Counted from the first letter of the stretch, positions 44,663 through 53,339 are shown. The stretch is DNA of 64,000 nucleotides from Streptomyces pseudovenezuelae (GCF_001513955.1 NZ_KQ948151.1:245479-309478), one strand, 5' to 3'. Notes: generated from the letters alone by a model not told the origin. A program made the numbers and translations.

Positions 44663-45601
44663 TCATTTCGCGTCCGTGACGGGGGTGCGCTGCTCGCCGA
44701 GGTCGATCCGGCCGTCCGGGGTCGCGATCGTCGCTGTGATCACGTCGCCCGGGCTGAGGTAGTGCGGGTTCTTCGCCTGGCTCTTGAAGAACGCCTTCCA
44801 TTTCACGGCGGGCGGCAGCAGCGCGCCGATCTTCTCGACCGGCTTCGGCGGGGCCTTGAGTGCCGTACCACCGGGCGTCCCGGTGAGCAGCACGTCGCCG
44901 GGGTCCAGCGTCTGGAAGCGCGCCAGGAGGGTCAGGGCCTGGGGCGGGCGGACGATCATGTCGGCGAGTGTGCGGTCCTGGCGCAGCTCACCGTTGACGG
45001 ACAACTTCAGCCGCAGGTCGAGGAGATGGACGAAGTCCTCCGGCTCGAGCAGGGCCAGGTAGGGCCCGGTCGGCGTGAAGGTCGGGTACGACTTGCTCTC
45101 GTAGAACTGCGTCTTGGTCAGCTGGATCTCCCGGGCGCTGACGTCGTTCGTGATCACCAGCCCGGCGACGTACGTCGGCAGGTCCCGCTCCTCGACCTCG
45201 GTGCCGACGGGCAGCGACGCCCCCATGACCAGGCCGAGTTCGATCTCGTAGTCGAGGAACCTGACGTGGGAGGGCCGTACGACGGCCTCGCCGGGGCCGC
45301 TGACCGAGCCGGACGCCTTGCGGAAGAAGGCGGGCGGTATGTCCCCGGTGAAGCCCGAATCACGGGCGTGACTGCGGTAGTTGACCATCTGGGCCACTAC
45401 CCGGCAGGGGGTGGTGACCGGTGAGAGGGCGGCCAGGTCGGCGACGGGGGTGCCCGGGTCGGACGACTGTGCCGCCTCCTTTACGGCGTCTCGGTCGGCG
45501 ATCAGCTCGGCGGTGGTCACGGCCTTGGTGTCGACCGGGACGGCCCGGTCGCCGCGGACCACCCACCAGCCGTCGGCGGTGCGCAGGACGTTGGTGCTCA
45601 T
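44663..45601 (-). CDS. Fumarylacetoacetate hydrolase family protein
   Basis: 312-residue metal-dependent C-C hydrolase, decarboxylase or hydratase of the FAH fold. The metal site is seen in FLDYEIELGLVMGASLP (E-x-E) with the third acidic ligand in VITNDVSAREIQ. The C-terminal part has LTGTPGGTAL and GDVITATIATPDG, typical of the family. ATG at 45601 follows CGAAGG. Cytoplasmic. In this operon it probably processes the ring-fission product of the extradiol dioxygenase, perhaps releasing acetoacetate for the adjacent CoA ligase. Substrate assignment is inference. Confidence 0.9.
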   Translation of the reverse strand: MSTNVLRTADGWWVVRGDRAVPVDTKAVTTAELIADRDAVKEAAQSSDPGTPVADLAALSPVTTPCRVVAQMVNYRSHARDSGFTGDIPPAFFRKASGSVSGPGEAVVRPSHVRFLDYEIELGLVMGASLPVGTEVEERDLPTYVAGLVITNDVSAREIQLTKTQFYESKSYPTFTPTGPYLALLEPEDFVHLLDLRLKLSVNGELRQDRTLADMIVRPPQALTLLARFQTLDPGDVLLTGTPGGTALKAPPKPVEKIGALLPPAVKWKAFFKSQAKNPHYLSPGDVITATIATPDGRIDLGEQRTPVTDAK

Positions 45602-45629
45602 GTCAGTACCTTCGTGAGGGGGTGGAGGT

Positions 45630-46775
45630 TCAGGACCTGGCGGCCTTGAGCAGGCCCCGCAGGCGCGCGGGGTCCATCTCGTTGTCACCGCGCAGGGCCT
45701 CGACGACGTCCCGGATCCGCTGCGGGGAGGGGCTGGCGCCGAGGAAGTCGCGCGTGGCGGGCGGGCCCCACTGAGCCAGGCCGCTGGTGGACATGGGTGC
45801 CCAGCCGGGCTCGACGTCGTGGGAGAACAGGTCGCCGTCGGCGAAGTGCTCCAGCATGAAGTGGTCGGGATCGCGCCAGTAGTCGAACAGCTGGCTGCCC
45901 TGGATGTGCCGGCCGATGCCCCAACTGCGCTGGTAGCCGCGTTCGTTGAGGTACTCGCCGCCCGCAGCGATCGAGTCCAGGTCGGTCACCTGGTAGGCGG
46001 AGTGGACATAACCCGTCCCCGGCCCCAGGTGCATCGCCAGCGTGTGATGATCGGCCGGCACACCGCCCAGGTCGCAGCGGATGAACGCCATCGTCGGGCC
46101 CCGGTCGCGCTGCCCGTCCAGGAACAGGAAGTCGGACACGATCATGCCGAGGGTGTCCAGGTACCAGTCCAGCGCCCGCGCGAACATCCGTGTCTCCAGC
46201 ACCAGATGACCCAGCCGTTGGATCCGGGACGGCTCGCGCGGCGGGCGCTGCGCGGTGTTCGTACGACGGTGAGCGGTGCCGAAGTTGAGGAGCAGCGGCT
46301 GCTGCTCGGGCAGGGCCGACAACTGTTCGCCGCAGTGCACCACCCGCACCGGGAAGCCGGACGGGTCGAGCAGATCGACCACCGTGCCACCGCCGGGCAC
46401 GTCCACGCCCCGCACGTCGGACCCGGTGGCCCTCGCCAGCCGCTCCAGGTCGGACCGCTCGGCCGCCCGGAACGCCGGGCCGATGAACCGGGAGGTCCGC
46501 CCGCGCCGGATCACCATGCAGGGCGAGCCGGCGAAGGTGCCGCGCAGCCACAGCTCGCGCTCCGTGCGCGCCGCGACCCCGAACCCGAAGTCCCGCGCGA
46601 AGACCTCGGCGCGGTCCAGGTCGGGCTTCTCGAACTCCAGCCAGGCCAGGTCGGCCACCTTGATCACGGGGTTCCGGGAACGGCCCGGGTGCTCACCGCG
46701 CAGGGCGCCCTGTTCGCTGTGCAAGTCCTGGTGGGCGGTCTTGACATCGGCCCCGAGATTGCGGGTTTCAGACAT
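45630..46775 (-). CDS. Extradiol ring-cleavage dioxygenase (VOC type I)
   Basis: 381-residue Fe(II)-dependent enzyme that opens catechol-type rings next to the diol, made of two vicinal-oxygen-chelate domains (about 38-150 and 185-310). The likely metal triad is His in RLGHLVLETRMF, His in GYVHSAYQVTDLD and Glu in DHFMLEHFADGDLF. ATG at 46775 (MSETRN) follows GGAGGG. A 38-residue N-terminal extension precedes the first domain. First gene of the five-gene operon dioxygenase-FAH-hydroxylase-AacS-DoxX. The ring substrate cannot be read from sequence; 2,3-dihydroxybiphenyl-type and other substituted catechols are possible. Confidence 0.9.
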   Translation of the reverse strand: MSETRNLGADVKTAHQDLHSEQGALRGEHPGRSRNPVIKVADLAWLEFEKPDLDRAEVFARDFGFGVAARTERELWLRGTFAGSPCMVIRRGRTSRFIGPAFRAAERSDLERLARATGSDVRGVDVPGGGTVVDLLDPSGFPVRVVHCGEQLSALPEQQPLLLNFGTAHRRTNTAQRPPREPSRIQRLGHLVLETRMFARALDWYLDTLGMIVSDFLFLDGQRDRGPTMAFIRCDLGGVPADHHTLAMHLGPGTGYVHSAYQVTDLDSIAAGGEYLNERGYQRSWGIGRHIQGSQLFDYWRDPDHFMLEHFADGDLFSHDVEPGWAPMSTSGLAQWGPPATRDFLGASPSPQRIRDVVEALRGDNEMDPARLRGLLKAARS

Positions 46776-46799
46776 GGTGCCCTCCGAGCGACTTCGCCA

Positions 46800-46879
46800 T
46801 AATGAGGAAATCATCAAGGTTGACTGCATCGTCGTCAAGGGGCTACCCCAAGTAAATGATGATTTCATCAGAGCTGCAG
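46800..46879. promoter_or_regulatory. Dioxygenase operon/TetR divergent promoter with paired operators
   Basis: Minus-strand -35 TTGACG (complement of 46832-46837) followed 17 bases later by GATGAT. Plus-strand operator elements: TGAGGA-AA-TCATCA (46803-46816), TCAAGGTTGA (46814-46823), and the perfect palindrome TGATGA-TT-TCATCA (46857-46870). The first overlaps the -10 region, the last lies upstream of -35 and toward the tetR start, so a bound dimer could block both directions. Confidence 0.65.
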
Positions 46880-46910
46880 TCATCATCGACCGCGCGGCTA
46901 GACTCTCTGC

Positions 46911-47567
46911 ATGCCTAGCCCAGCCCCCTCCAGCAACCGGTTCGAGCGGCGCCGCGCCGTGACCCGTCGCGCGCTCATTCGCGCCGCCCGGCAGATACTC
47001 GCCGAGAGCGGCGACACCAGCGCCAGCATCCAGGCGATCGCCGAACGCGCCGACGTCGGCTTCGGCTCCTTCTACAACCACTTCGACTCCAAGACGGAGC
47101 TCTTCGAGGCGGCGGTGGTGGACGCCCTGGAGGAGTTCGGCCAGAACTTCGACCAGCACCTGACCGGGATCGACGACCCGGCGGAACTCGTCGCGTCCGG
47201 CTTTAGGCTCAGCGCGCGCATGGCCGACTCCCACCCGGAGCTGATGCAGGTCCTGCGCCGCCGCGGTCTCGGCCACATCCACTCGGACAACGGCCTGGCG
47301 CGCCGGGCCCTTCGCGACCTCCAGGCCGGTCTGGAGGCCGGCCGCTTCACCCCCGTCGACCCGGCGGTCGCCCTGTCCGCACTCGGCGGAACCCTGCTCT
47401 CCTTGGCGGAGCTGAGATTCGCCCGCCCCGACCTGGACGGTGACCAGGCCGCGATCGACCTCGCCGAGATGGTCCTGCGCATGCTGGGCGTGCCCCCGTC
47501 CGAGGCGCACGAAGTTGCCCGGCGCCCCCTCCCTGACACCGCCGCACAGGCCGCCCCCAGTCGGTGA
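46911..47567 (+). CDS. TetR-family repressor of the aromatic regulon
   Basis: 218-residue repressor. The N-terminal HTH (RRALIRAARQILAESGDTSA, SIQAIAERADVGFGSFYNHF) is standard TetR; the rest is a helical ligand-binding and dimer domain (AVALSALGGTLLSLAELRFA). ATG at 46911 with almost no ribosome site and a short leader, possibly leaderless. Divergent from the dioxygenase operon, with the paired palindromes in between. The same sites stand before the P450 operon, so I infer that it controls both, with an aromatic acid or CoA ester as inducer. Confidence 0.9.
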   Translation: MPSPAPSSNRFERRRAVTRRALIRAARQILAESGDTSASIQAIAERADVGFGSFYNHFDSKTELFEAAVVDALEEFGQNFDQHLTGIDDPAELVASGFRLSARMADSHPELMQVLRRRGLGHIHSDNGLARRALRDLQAGLEAGRFTPVDPAVALSALGGTLLSLAELRFARPDLDGDQAAIDLAEMVLRMLGVPPSEAHEVARRPLPDTAAQAAPSR

Positions 47568-48207
47568 GCGGCGGGCTCGGCCCGGGGGGCGCCGAGCGGC
47601 CGACCACGCCGACCCGATCGCGTCCTGCGCGGGTTGTGTACGGCGCGGTTGCGTAGGACCGGCGCGCAGGTGCAGCCCCTCGGGAGCGGTGGGCCGCGGC
47701 GGGACGGGGCGCGCCAAGGCCGCGTCCGCCGTGCCCGCCATATCCGCCGACCCGCCATGCCCGCCGTACCCGGCCGCGCCTTCAGCGCAGGGAGCGACCC
47801 GCCCAGGATGCGGTGGTGGCTTCTGGTCGGTCCGATGCCACCGCAGGTGCGCTGTTCGGCACGGTCCGGCAGGCGCCGGAGCCGACGCTCTCGGCGGCCG
47901 GCGCCGCGATCGGCCTGATCGCAGTGGCCCGGCCCGGCCGCTGCGCGCGCAGCGCCGGAGACCTCGCCTCCCTGGCGTTGGAGGGCATCGGAGTGACCAT
48001 CGCGCCCCGACCGGCGGCCGACGCGATCACCCCGGACGACCACGCCGACTGCGTCCTGCGTCTCGACGACCCTCAGGCGCTCCAGCCCCTGGCCCTCGCT
48101 CAGGAGGGGTGACGGGTCGCTTGACCCCAGACCCATCAAACTTGATAGTTCTCTCAATGCGTCCATGCGGTCAGCTCCCCCGCCGACCCAGTTCTCACTG
48201 AGGCCCC
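47568..48207. other. Stretch with a possible LysR C-terminal remnant and MFS promoter
   Basis: No intact gene. A plus-strand frame at 47813-48112 (99 codons) ends in SLALEGIGVTIAPRPAADAI, reminiscent of the effector domain of LysR regulators, but the HTH and most of the domain are missing. The right end holds the palindrome before the MFS gene. Confidence 0.35.
48135..48146 (+). promoter_or_regulatory. Palindromic operator before the MFS gene
   Basis: ATCAA-AC-TTGAT is a perfect inverted repeat 62 bp upstream of the MFS start. Its core TCAA-N2-TTGA also occurs in the P450 (38413) and dioxygenase (46814) promoter regions, so the exporter may belong to the same TetR regulon. Confidence 0.5.
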
Positions 48208-49746
48208 ATGACCACCACCCCCCACACTGACGCCGTGGCGCCCGTCGCCACCGGACGCGCCGGAACCCGCGGCGTGCTGTTCGCGATGTGCCTGTCGCTC
48301 GTCCTGGTCGTCGCGTCCGTCTCCGCTCTCAACCTCGCCCTGCCCGACCTGGCCATCGACCTGTCGGCCTCCAACGGGGCACTGACCTGGATCGCCGATG
48401 CCTACACCGTCACCCTGGCCGCCCTCGTGCTGCCGCTCGGCGCGATCGGCGACCGCCTCGGACGCCGCAACGTGCTCATCGTCGGCACGGTCGTCTTCGG
48501 CGCCGCGTCCCTGGCCGCCTCGTTCGCGGACTCCACGAACACGCTGATCGCCTGGCGTGCCGTCATGGGCCTCGGCGCCGCCATGATCATGCCGGGAACG
48601 CTGTCGACGATCACCGCGGCCTTCCCGCCCGAGCAGCGCGCCAAGGGAGTGGCCACCTGGTCCGGCTTCGCGGCGGCCGGCGCGATCATCGGCATGCTCG
48701 CCGCCGGGGCCCTGCTGGAACAGTTCTCCTGGCGCTCGATCTTCGTCGCCAGCGCCGCAGCCGCCCTGGCCGCCGCGCTCGCCGCCACCCTGCTTGCCCC
48801 CAACACCAAGGACGCGCACCCGCACCGCCCCGATGTCGCCGGAGCGATCACCACTGCCGTGGCCATCGGCACCCTGGTCTTCGCCATCATCGAGGGCAAC
48901 GAGCAGGGCTGGACGCAACCCGTGGTGATCGGCGCCTTCGTCGTCACGGCGGCTTCCTTCGCCGCCTACGCCTTCCTCGGCCTGCACACCGAACACCCGC
49001 TGCTGGACCCGGCCCTGTTCGGCATCCCGGGCTTCAGGGCGGGCGCCATCACCGTCCTGGTGCAGTTCATGGCCGTCTTCGGCTTCTTCTTCGTCGGCCT
49101 GCAGTACCTGCAACTCATCCTGGGCTACAGCCCGTTGAAAGCCGCCGTCGCCCTTGTCCCGGTCGCGCTGGCGGTGCTTCCCACCTCCATGGCCACCCCG
49201 CACCTGGTCCACCGGGTCGGCATGAAGGCGGTCATGTCCGTCGGCCTGTTCCTGCTCGCCGTGGGACTGTTCGCCATCTCCTTCCTCGGCGTCGACTCCG
49301 GCTACCTGCCCTTCCTCGGCGGCCTGGTCCTGGCGGGCTTCGGCATCGGCCTGAGCGGCGCCGTCGGCACGGCCGCCATCACGGGCTCTCTCGGCCGGGG
49401 GCAGCAGGGCGTTGCCTCCGCCATGAACGACACAACCCGCGAAGTCGGTTCGGCGATCGGTATCGCCCTCATGGGCTCGATCTACGGAAGCCACTACCGC
49501 TCCTCCCTGCCCGACGCAGTCGACCGGCTCCCCGCCGAAGCCGCCGAGTCCGTACGCCACTCGGCAGCCGCCGGTCTCCACGTCGCCGACCAGCTCGGCG
49601 GACGGGGCGCGGCCCTCGCCGAGGGCGTCAAGAGCGCCTTCATGGACGGCCTGTCCGCTTCCCTGATCGCCATGACCGTCGTCGTGGCCGCCGCAGCGAT
49701 CGGCGCCCTGCTGCGCGCACCGAAGACCCCGCCGGCGGCCGACTGA
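48208..49746 (+). CDS. MFS transporter, DHA2 family
   Basis: 512-residue 14-helix exporter. Landmarks: ALNLALPDLAIDLSASNGAL and WIADAYTVTLAALVLPLGAI, loop-2 GAIGDRLGRRNVLIVG, RAVMGLGAAMIMPGTLSTIT, WRSIFVASAA and the C-terminal MNDTTREVGSAIGIALMGSI. ATG at 48208 follows CTGAGG. It could export a toxic aromatic or pathway intermediate. It ends at a strong hairpin. Confidence 0.92.
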   Translation: MTTTPHTDAVAPVATGRAGTRGVLFAMCLSLVLVVASVSALNLALPDLAIDLSASNGALTWIADAYTVTLAALVLPLGAIGDRLGRRNVLIVGTVVFGAASLAASFADSTNTLIAWRAVMGLGAAMIMPGTLSTITAAFPPEQRAKGVATWSGFAAAGAIIGMLAAGALLEQFSWRSIFVASAAAALAAALAATLLAPNTKDAHPHRPDVAGAITTAVAIGTLVFAIIEGNEQGWTQPVVIGAFVVTAASFAAYAFLGLHTEHPLLDPALFGIPGFRAGAITVLVQFMAVFGFFFVGLQYLQLILGYSPLKAAVALVPVALAVLPTSMATPHLVHRVGMKAVMSVGLFLLAVGLFAISFLGVDSGYLPFLGGLVLAGFGIGLSGAVGTAAITGSLGRGQQGVASAMNDTTREVGSAIGIALMGSIYGSHYRSSLPDAVDRLPAEAAESVRHSAAAGLHVADQLGGRGAALAEGVKSAFMDGLSASLIAMTVVVAAAAIGALLRAPKTPPAAD

Positions 49747-49757
49747 CCCCCTGCGGC

Positions 49758-49799
49758 ACCAAGGTCAGTGGGTACGGATACGCACCCACTGACCTTGGT
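49758..49799 (+). terminator. Terminator after the MFS gene
   Basis: ACCAAGGTCAGTGGGT (49758-49773) and its exact complement (49784-49799) form a perfect 16-bp stem with a 10-base loop, 12 bases after the stop codon. No T-run follows. Confidence 0.7.
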
Positions 49800-49954
49800 C
49801 TGCGCGGCGACGTGACCGAGGCGCGGCACAAGTCGCGCCAGGCGTGAATCGCCGGTCCTGCACGGGCAACAGGCCGCCGCGCGGGCACAGTATGCGCGGA
49901 CGCGGTCCGTTCGACGTCTCAGGCCACATGACCGTTACGCCCAAGGACCTGCAC

Positions 49955-49991
49955 TTGACAGGATCATCTTATCGGTAACAGTGTATCCACT
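49955..49991 (+). promoter_or_regulatory. Promoter of the hydrolase-monooxygenase operon
   Basis: TTGACA at 49955-49960 is a consensus -35; a -10 is less clear (region around 49977-49984). GGAT and ATCC flank the interval 49961-49986 as a loose inverted repeat. The transcript would begin very near the ATG, suggesting a short leader. Confidence 0.4.
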
Positions 49992-50825
49992 ATGAGCATC
50001 TGGTCTGAGCCGCAGCCCGATTCCCGGTTCGTCGTGGTGGATGGACTGCAGATCCACTACAAACGCGCGGGACGCGGCCCGGCACTCGTGCTGCTGCACG
50101 GCAGCGCTTCGTCGCTTCAGCACTTCGACCGCGCGGCGGCCCTGCTGTCGGAGTCGTTCGACGTCATCCGCCCCGACCTGCCCGGGTGCGGGCTGACAGG
50201 CCCTCGCCCGGACCGCGACTACCGCGTCCCGGCCTATGCAGCGACGGTGGCGGACTTCCTGGAGGCACTGAGGGTGCCGCGCTACGCGGTGGCGGGCAAC
50301 TCACTGGGCGGCAACATCGCCTGGAACCTCGCGCTGGACCACCCGGAGCGGGTGACCGGCCTGGTGCTGGTCAATGCCACCGGATACCCGGAGAAAGAGG
50401 TACCGGCAGGCATGCGCCTGACCCGCAACCCGCTGCTGCGCCCCTTGCTGCGGCGAGTGATGCCGCGCGGCGCGATCGAGCGCAACCTGCGCGCGAACGT
50501 CGGCCCGCAGTCGACGATCGTGGACGACGCCATGGTGGACCGCGCCCACCAGCTCATGAACCGCCCCGGGAACCGTTCGGCCTTCGTCGACTTCTGCAAC
50601 ACCGACCAGCCCGACCGCAGCGCCCGGATCCCCCACATCGCCGTACCCACGCTCGTACTGCGCAGCGCGGGCATCGGCGGCCAGCACTTCACCCGCGACA
50701 TCCCCGGCGCCGGGGAGCTCGTGCACCCGCACGGCGGTCATCTGCTTCCCGAGGAGGAGCCCCAGTGGGTCTCGGACGCGATCGCGCAGTTCCTCCGCTC
50801 CTCCGCCGACACCCCCACACTCTGA
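49992..50825 (+). CDS. Alpha/beta hydrolase (MhpC-like)
   Basis: 277-residue serine hydrolase. It has the oxyanion strand VLLHGSASSLQHFD, the nucleophile elbow AVAGNSLGGNIAWNLA (GNSLGG), and a C-terminal His in LVHPHGGHLLPEEEP, completing the triad. Members of this group hydrolyse meta-cleavage products or esters. ATG at 49992; little ribosome site is visible. First gene of an operon with a second hydrolase, a FAD monooxygenase and an amidohydrolase. Confidence 0.88.
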   Translation: MSIWSEPQPDSRFVVVDGLQIHYKRAGRGPALVLLHGSASSLQHFDRAAALLSESFDVIRPDLPGCGLTGPRPDRDYRVPAYAATVADFLEALRVPRYAVAGNSLGGNIAWNLALDHPERVTGLVLVNATGYPEKEVPAGMRLTRNPLLRPLLRRVMPRGAIERNLRANVGPQSTIVDDAMVDRAHQLMNRPGNRSAFVDFCNTDQPDRSARIPHIAVPTLVLRSAGIGGQHFTRDIPGAGELVHPHGGHLLPEEEPQWVSDAIAQFLRSSADTPTL

Positions 50826-50844
50826 GGCCAAGGAGGCCCGTCCC

Positions 50845-51750
50845 ATGAAGTACTTCGTCGCACAGGGCGAGGACCGACAGCTCACCGCCGCATCGCGGCA
50901 AGCCCTGCGTGGCAGTTTTGTCGAACTCTCCGACGGCGTCACGCACTACGAACTGAAGGGCCCCGAGGACGGGGAACTGGTCGTGATGGCGGGTGGACTG
51001 ACCATCCCGCTCTTCTACTGGGACGACCTCGTCACCGAGTTGAACGCCCGCGGCCTGCGCACTCTGACCTGCAGCGCGTACGGCCGCGGCTACTCGGACC
51101 GGGTGCGGGCGCGCTACGACGAAACCCTCTTCACCCGACAGCTGGCCGAGTTGACCGAACGGCTCGGCTTGTCGACGCGCCCGCTGCACCTCGTCGGCAC
51201 TTCCATGGGTGCGCTCGTCGCCATGACCTACGCCGCCCAGCACCGCTCGTCGGTGTCCACCCTGACCATCGTCGGACCCGCCGGTCTCGCGAAACCGCGG
51301 TCCACCTCCCCTCACCGGCTCCTGCGCAACGATCTGCTGGCCGGTGTCGTCGCCCGGCGGCGCGGCCGCCAGATCCTCCAGGGACACCTCGGGCACAACG
51401 TCCGCGACCCTCGACTCGGCGCGAAACTCACGGACATGGTCCTCGACGCCTTCCGCTTCGAGGGTTCGCTGTACGCGGTCTTCGACACGCTGCAGCACCT
51501 GCCGGTCTCCGGACGGGACGACCTCTTCCGGAAGACGGGTGCACTGGGCATTCCCACGCTGCTCCTGTGGGGCGACGAGGACAACGTCACGCCGCTGGAC
51601 CACCTCGACACGGCTCGCGCCCTGCTGACACCACGGCATCAGCACGTGATTCCCCAGTGCGGGCACATGGCCCCGTTCGAACGTCCGCGCCCGGTGGCCG
51701 ATCAGCTCGTCCCGTTCGTGGCCGCACGCGCCGAAAGGCTCGACTCATGA
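50845..51750 (+). CDS. Alpha/beta hydrolase
   Basis: 301-residue hydrolase, not closely similar to the preceding one. Nucleophile elbow HLVGTSMGALVAMTYA (GTSMGA), acid in LLLWGDEDNVTPL, His in VIPQCGHMAPFERP. A short N-terminal extension precedes the fold. ATG at 50845 follows AAGGAGG; the gap to the previous gene is 19 bp and its stop overlaps the monooxygenase start by four bases (ATGA). Confidence 0.87.
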   Translation: MKYFVAQGEDRQLTAASRQALRGSFVELSDGVTHYELKGPEDGELVVMAGGLTIPLFYWDDLVTELNARGLRTLTCSAYGRGYSDRVRARYDETLFTRQLAELTERLGLSTRPLHLVGTSMGALVAMTYAAQHRSSVSTLTIVGPAGLAKPRSTSPHRLLRNDLLAGVVARRRGRQILQGHLGHNVRDPRLGAKLTDMVLDAFRFEGSLYAVFDTLQHLPVSGRDDLFRKTGALGIPTLLLWGDEDNVTPLDHLDTARALLTPRHQHVIPQCGHMAPFERPRPVADQLVPFVAARAERLDS

Positions 51751-53276
51751 AGCACCCCCGGGTCATCGACGTGCTGGTCATCGGCGCGGGACCCTCGGGC
51801 TCCGCCGTGGCGATCGACCTCGTACGGCGGGGACTCGACGTGCGCGTGGTCGACCGGTCTCCCCATGCCTTCGAGGGCTCCCGCGCCAAGGGCGTCCAGC
51901 CCCGCAGCCTCGAAGTCCTCGATGACCTCGGTGCCCTCAAGGAGGTGCTGGCCGGCGGCAGCACCTACCCCAAGCTCGGGATCCGTGCGGGCCCGCTCGC
52001 CGTGCCCTGGAAGATGTTCACCCACCGGGAGGCGACCCCGGACGTCCCGTACCCGAACACCTGGCTGATCCCCCAGTTCCGCACGGACCGCGCGCTGCAC
52101 GCCCGGCTCAGCGAGCTCGGCCGGGAGATCGAGTTCGGCAGGGAACTGACCGAGCTGACGCAGGACGAGGACACGGTGGTCGCCACGGTGGCGGACGCGG
52201 ACGGCACGGAGGAGATCGCCGCCCGCTACGTCGTAGGCGCTGACGGTGGTTCCAGTGTGGTGCGCAAGCAGCTCGGCATCGGGTTCGTCGGCACCACGGA
52301 CGAAAGCGACCGGATGCTCATCGTCGATGCCTCGGTGACGGGGCTGGCCCGTAACCGGTGGCACATGTGGCCCGGCCGGGGCGGCAAGTTCATCGGCGCC
52401 TGCCCTCTCCCCCACAGCGACATGTTCCAGTGGATGATCCGCCTGGGACCGGACGAAGAGCCGCCCGTGAAGACGGACGACATCCTCCGGCGCATCCACT
52501 CCCACACCCGCGACCGACGCATCCACCTGCACGACATCCACTGGACGTCGGTGTTCCGGCCCAACATCCGGCTGGCGAAGAGCTACGGGAGAGGGCGCGT
52601 CTTCCTCGTCGGAGACGCAGCGCACGTCCACACCCCGGCCGGCGCCCAGGGCCTGAACACCGGCGTACAGGACGGCTACAACCTCGGCTGGAAGATCAGT
52701 CAGGTCCTCGCCGGCGCCGATCCTGCGCTGCTGGACACCTACGAGGCCGAACGGCAGCCGATCGCCGCCGGGGTCCTCGGCCTGTCCACCGACAAGTGGG
52801 GAGGCATCGCCAAGCTCGACCCGTCGAGCATGAAGCGGGGCAAGGACGAGCAACAACTCGCCCTGACCTACTACGGCGGCCCGCTCGCCCCCGCCGGCGG
52901 CATGCGAACCTCGACGCTCCGCGTGGGCGACCGCGCCCCGGACGCGGAACTGCGCCACGCCGACGGGACCGGGACCCGGCTGTTCGACGTCTGCCGCGGG
53001 CCGCACTTCACCGCCCTGGCCTACGGCGCCGGTGCCGCCCGCGCACTCGGAGCGCTCGCCTGGCCGACGGACGGCGCTCAGCTGAAGCGGCTGACGGTCG
53101 GGACGACCGCCGCCGACGGTCTCACCCTCGCCGACCCGGAGAACACGCTGAAGGGTGCGTACGGCCTGGACGGCGACGCGCTGCTGCTGATCCGTCCCGA
53201 CGGCTACATCGGGCACATCGCCACCCGGGACTTCCTCACCACCACACAATCCGCCGCGCGGGCAATGACGCCCTGA
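51747..53276 (+). CDS. FAD-dependent monooxygenase (PheA/TfdB-like)
   Basis: 509-residue class A flavoprotein hydroxylase. VLVIGAGPSGSAVAIDLVRR (FAD), YVVGADGGSSVVRKQLGI (DG motif), GRVFLVGDAAHVHTPAGAQG (GD motif, with GLNTGVQDGYNLGWK), and a C-terminal thioredoxin-like domain ending LLIRPDGYIGHIATRDFL. Coupled by ATGA to the upstream hydrolase. A second aromatic hydroxylase besides the one at 43.1 kb; the two differ in length and should have different substrates. Confidence 0.92.
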   Translation: MKHPRVIDVLVIGAGPSGSAVAIDLVRRGLDVRVVDRSPHAFEGSRAKGVQPRSLEVLDDLGALKEVLAGGSTYPKLGIRAGPLAVPWKMFTHREATPDVPYPNTWLIPQFRTDRALHARLSELGREIEFGRELTELTQDEDTVVATVADADGTEEIAARYVVGADGGSSVVRKQLGIGFVGTTDESDRMLIVDASVTGLARNRWHMWPGRGGKFIGACPLPHSDMFQWMIRLGPDEEPPVKTDDILRRIHSHTRDRRIHLHDIHWTSVFRPNIRLAKSYGRGRVFLVGDAAHVHTPAGAQGLNTGVQDGYNLGWKISQVLAGADPALLDTYEAERQPIAAGVLGLSTDKWGGIAKLDPSSMKRGKDEQQLALTYYGGPLAPAGGMRTSTLRVGDRAPDAELRHADGTGTRLFDVCRGPHFTALAYGAGAARALGALAWPTDGAQLKRLTVGTTAADGLTLADPENTLKGAYGLDGDALLLIRPDGYIGHIATRDFLTTTQSAARAMTP

Positions 53277-53291
53277 GCAAGGAGCCGCACC

Positions 53292-53339
53292 ATGTCCCAG
53301 CAGAGCCGCACCACCCCCGGTTCGAGGGCGGGCGCATGA
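53292..53339 (+). CDS. 15-residue mini-ORF coupled to the amidohydrolase
   Basis: MSQQSRTTPGSRAGA, preceded by an excellent ribosome site (AAGGAG, seven bases ahead), in the 59-bp gap after the monooxygenase. Its TGA overlaps the ATG of the amidohydrolase (ATGA at 53336-53339). It could be a coupling peptide that delivers ribosomes, a leader peptide, or the displaced original N-terminus of the next gene after a frameshift. Confidence 0.5.
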   Translation: MSQQSRTTPGSRAGA

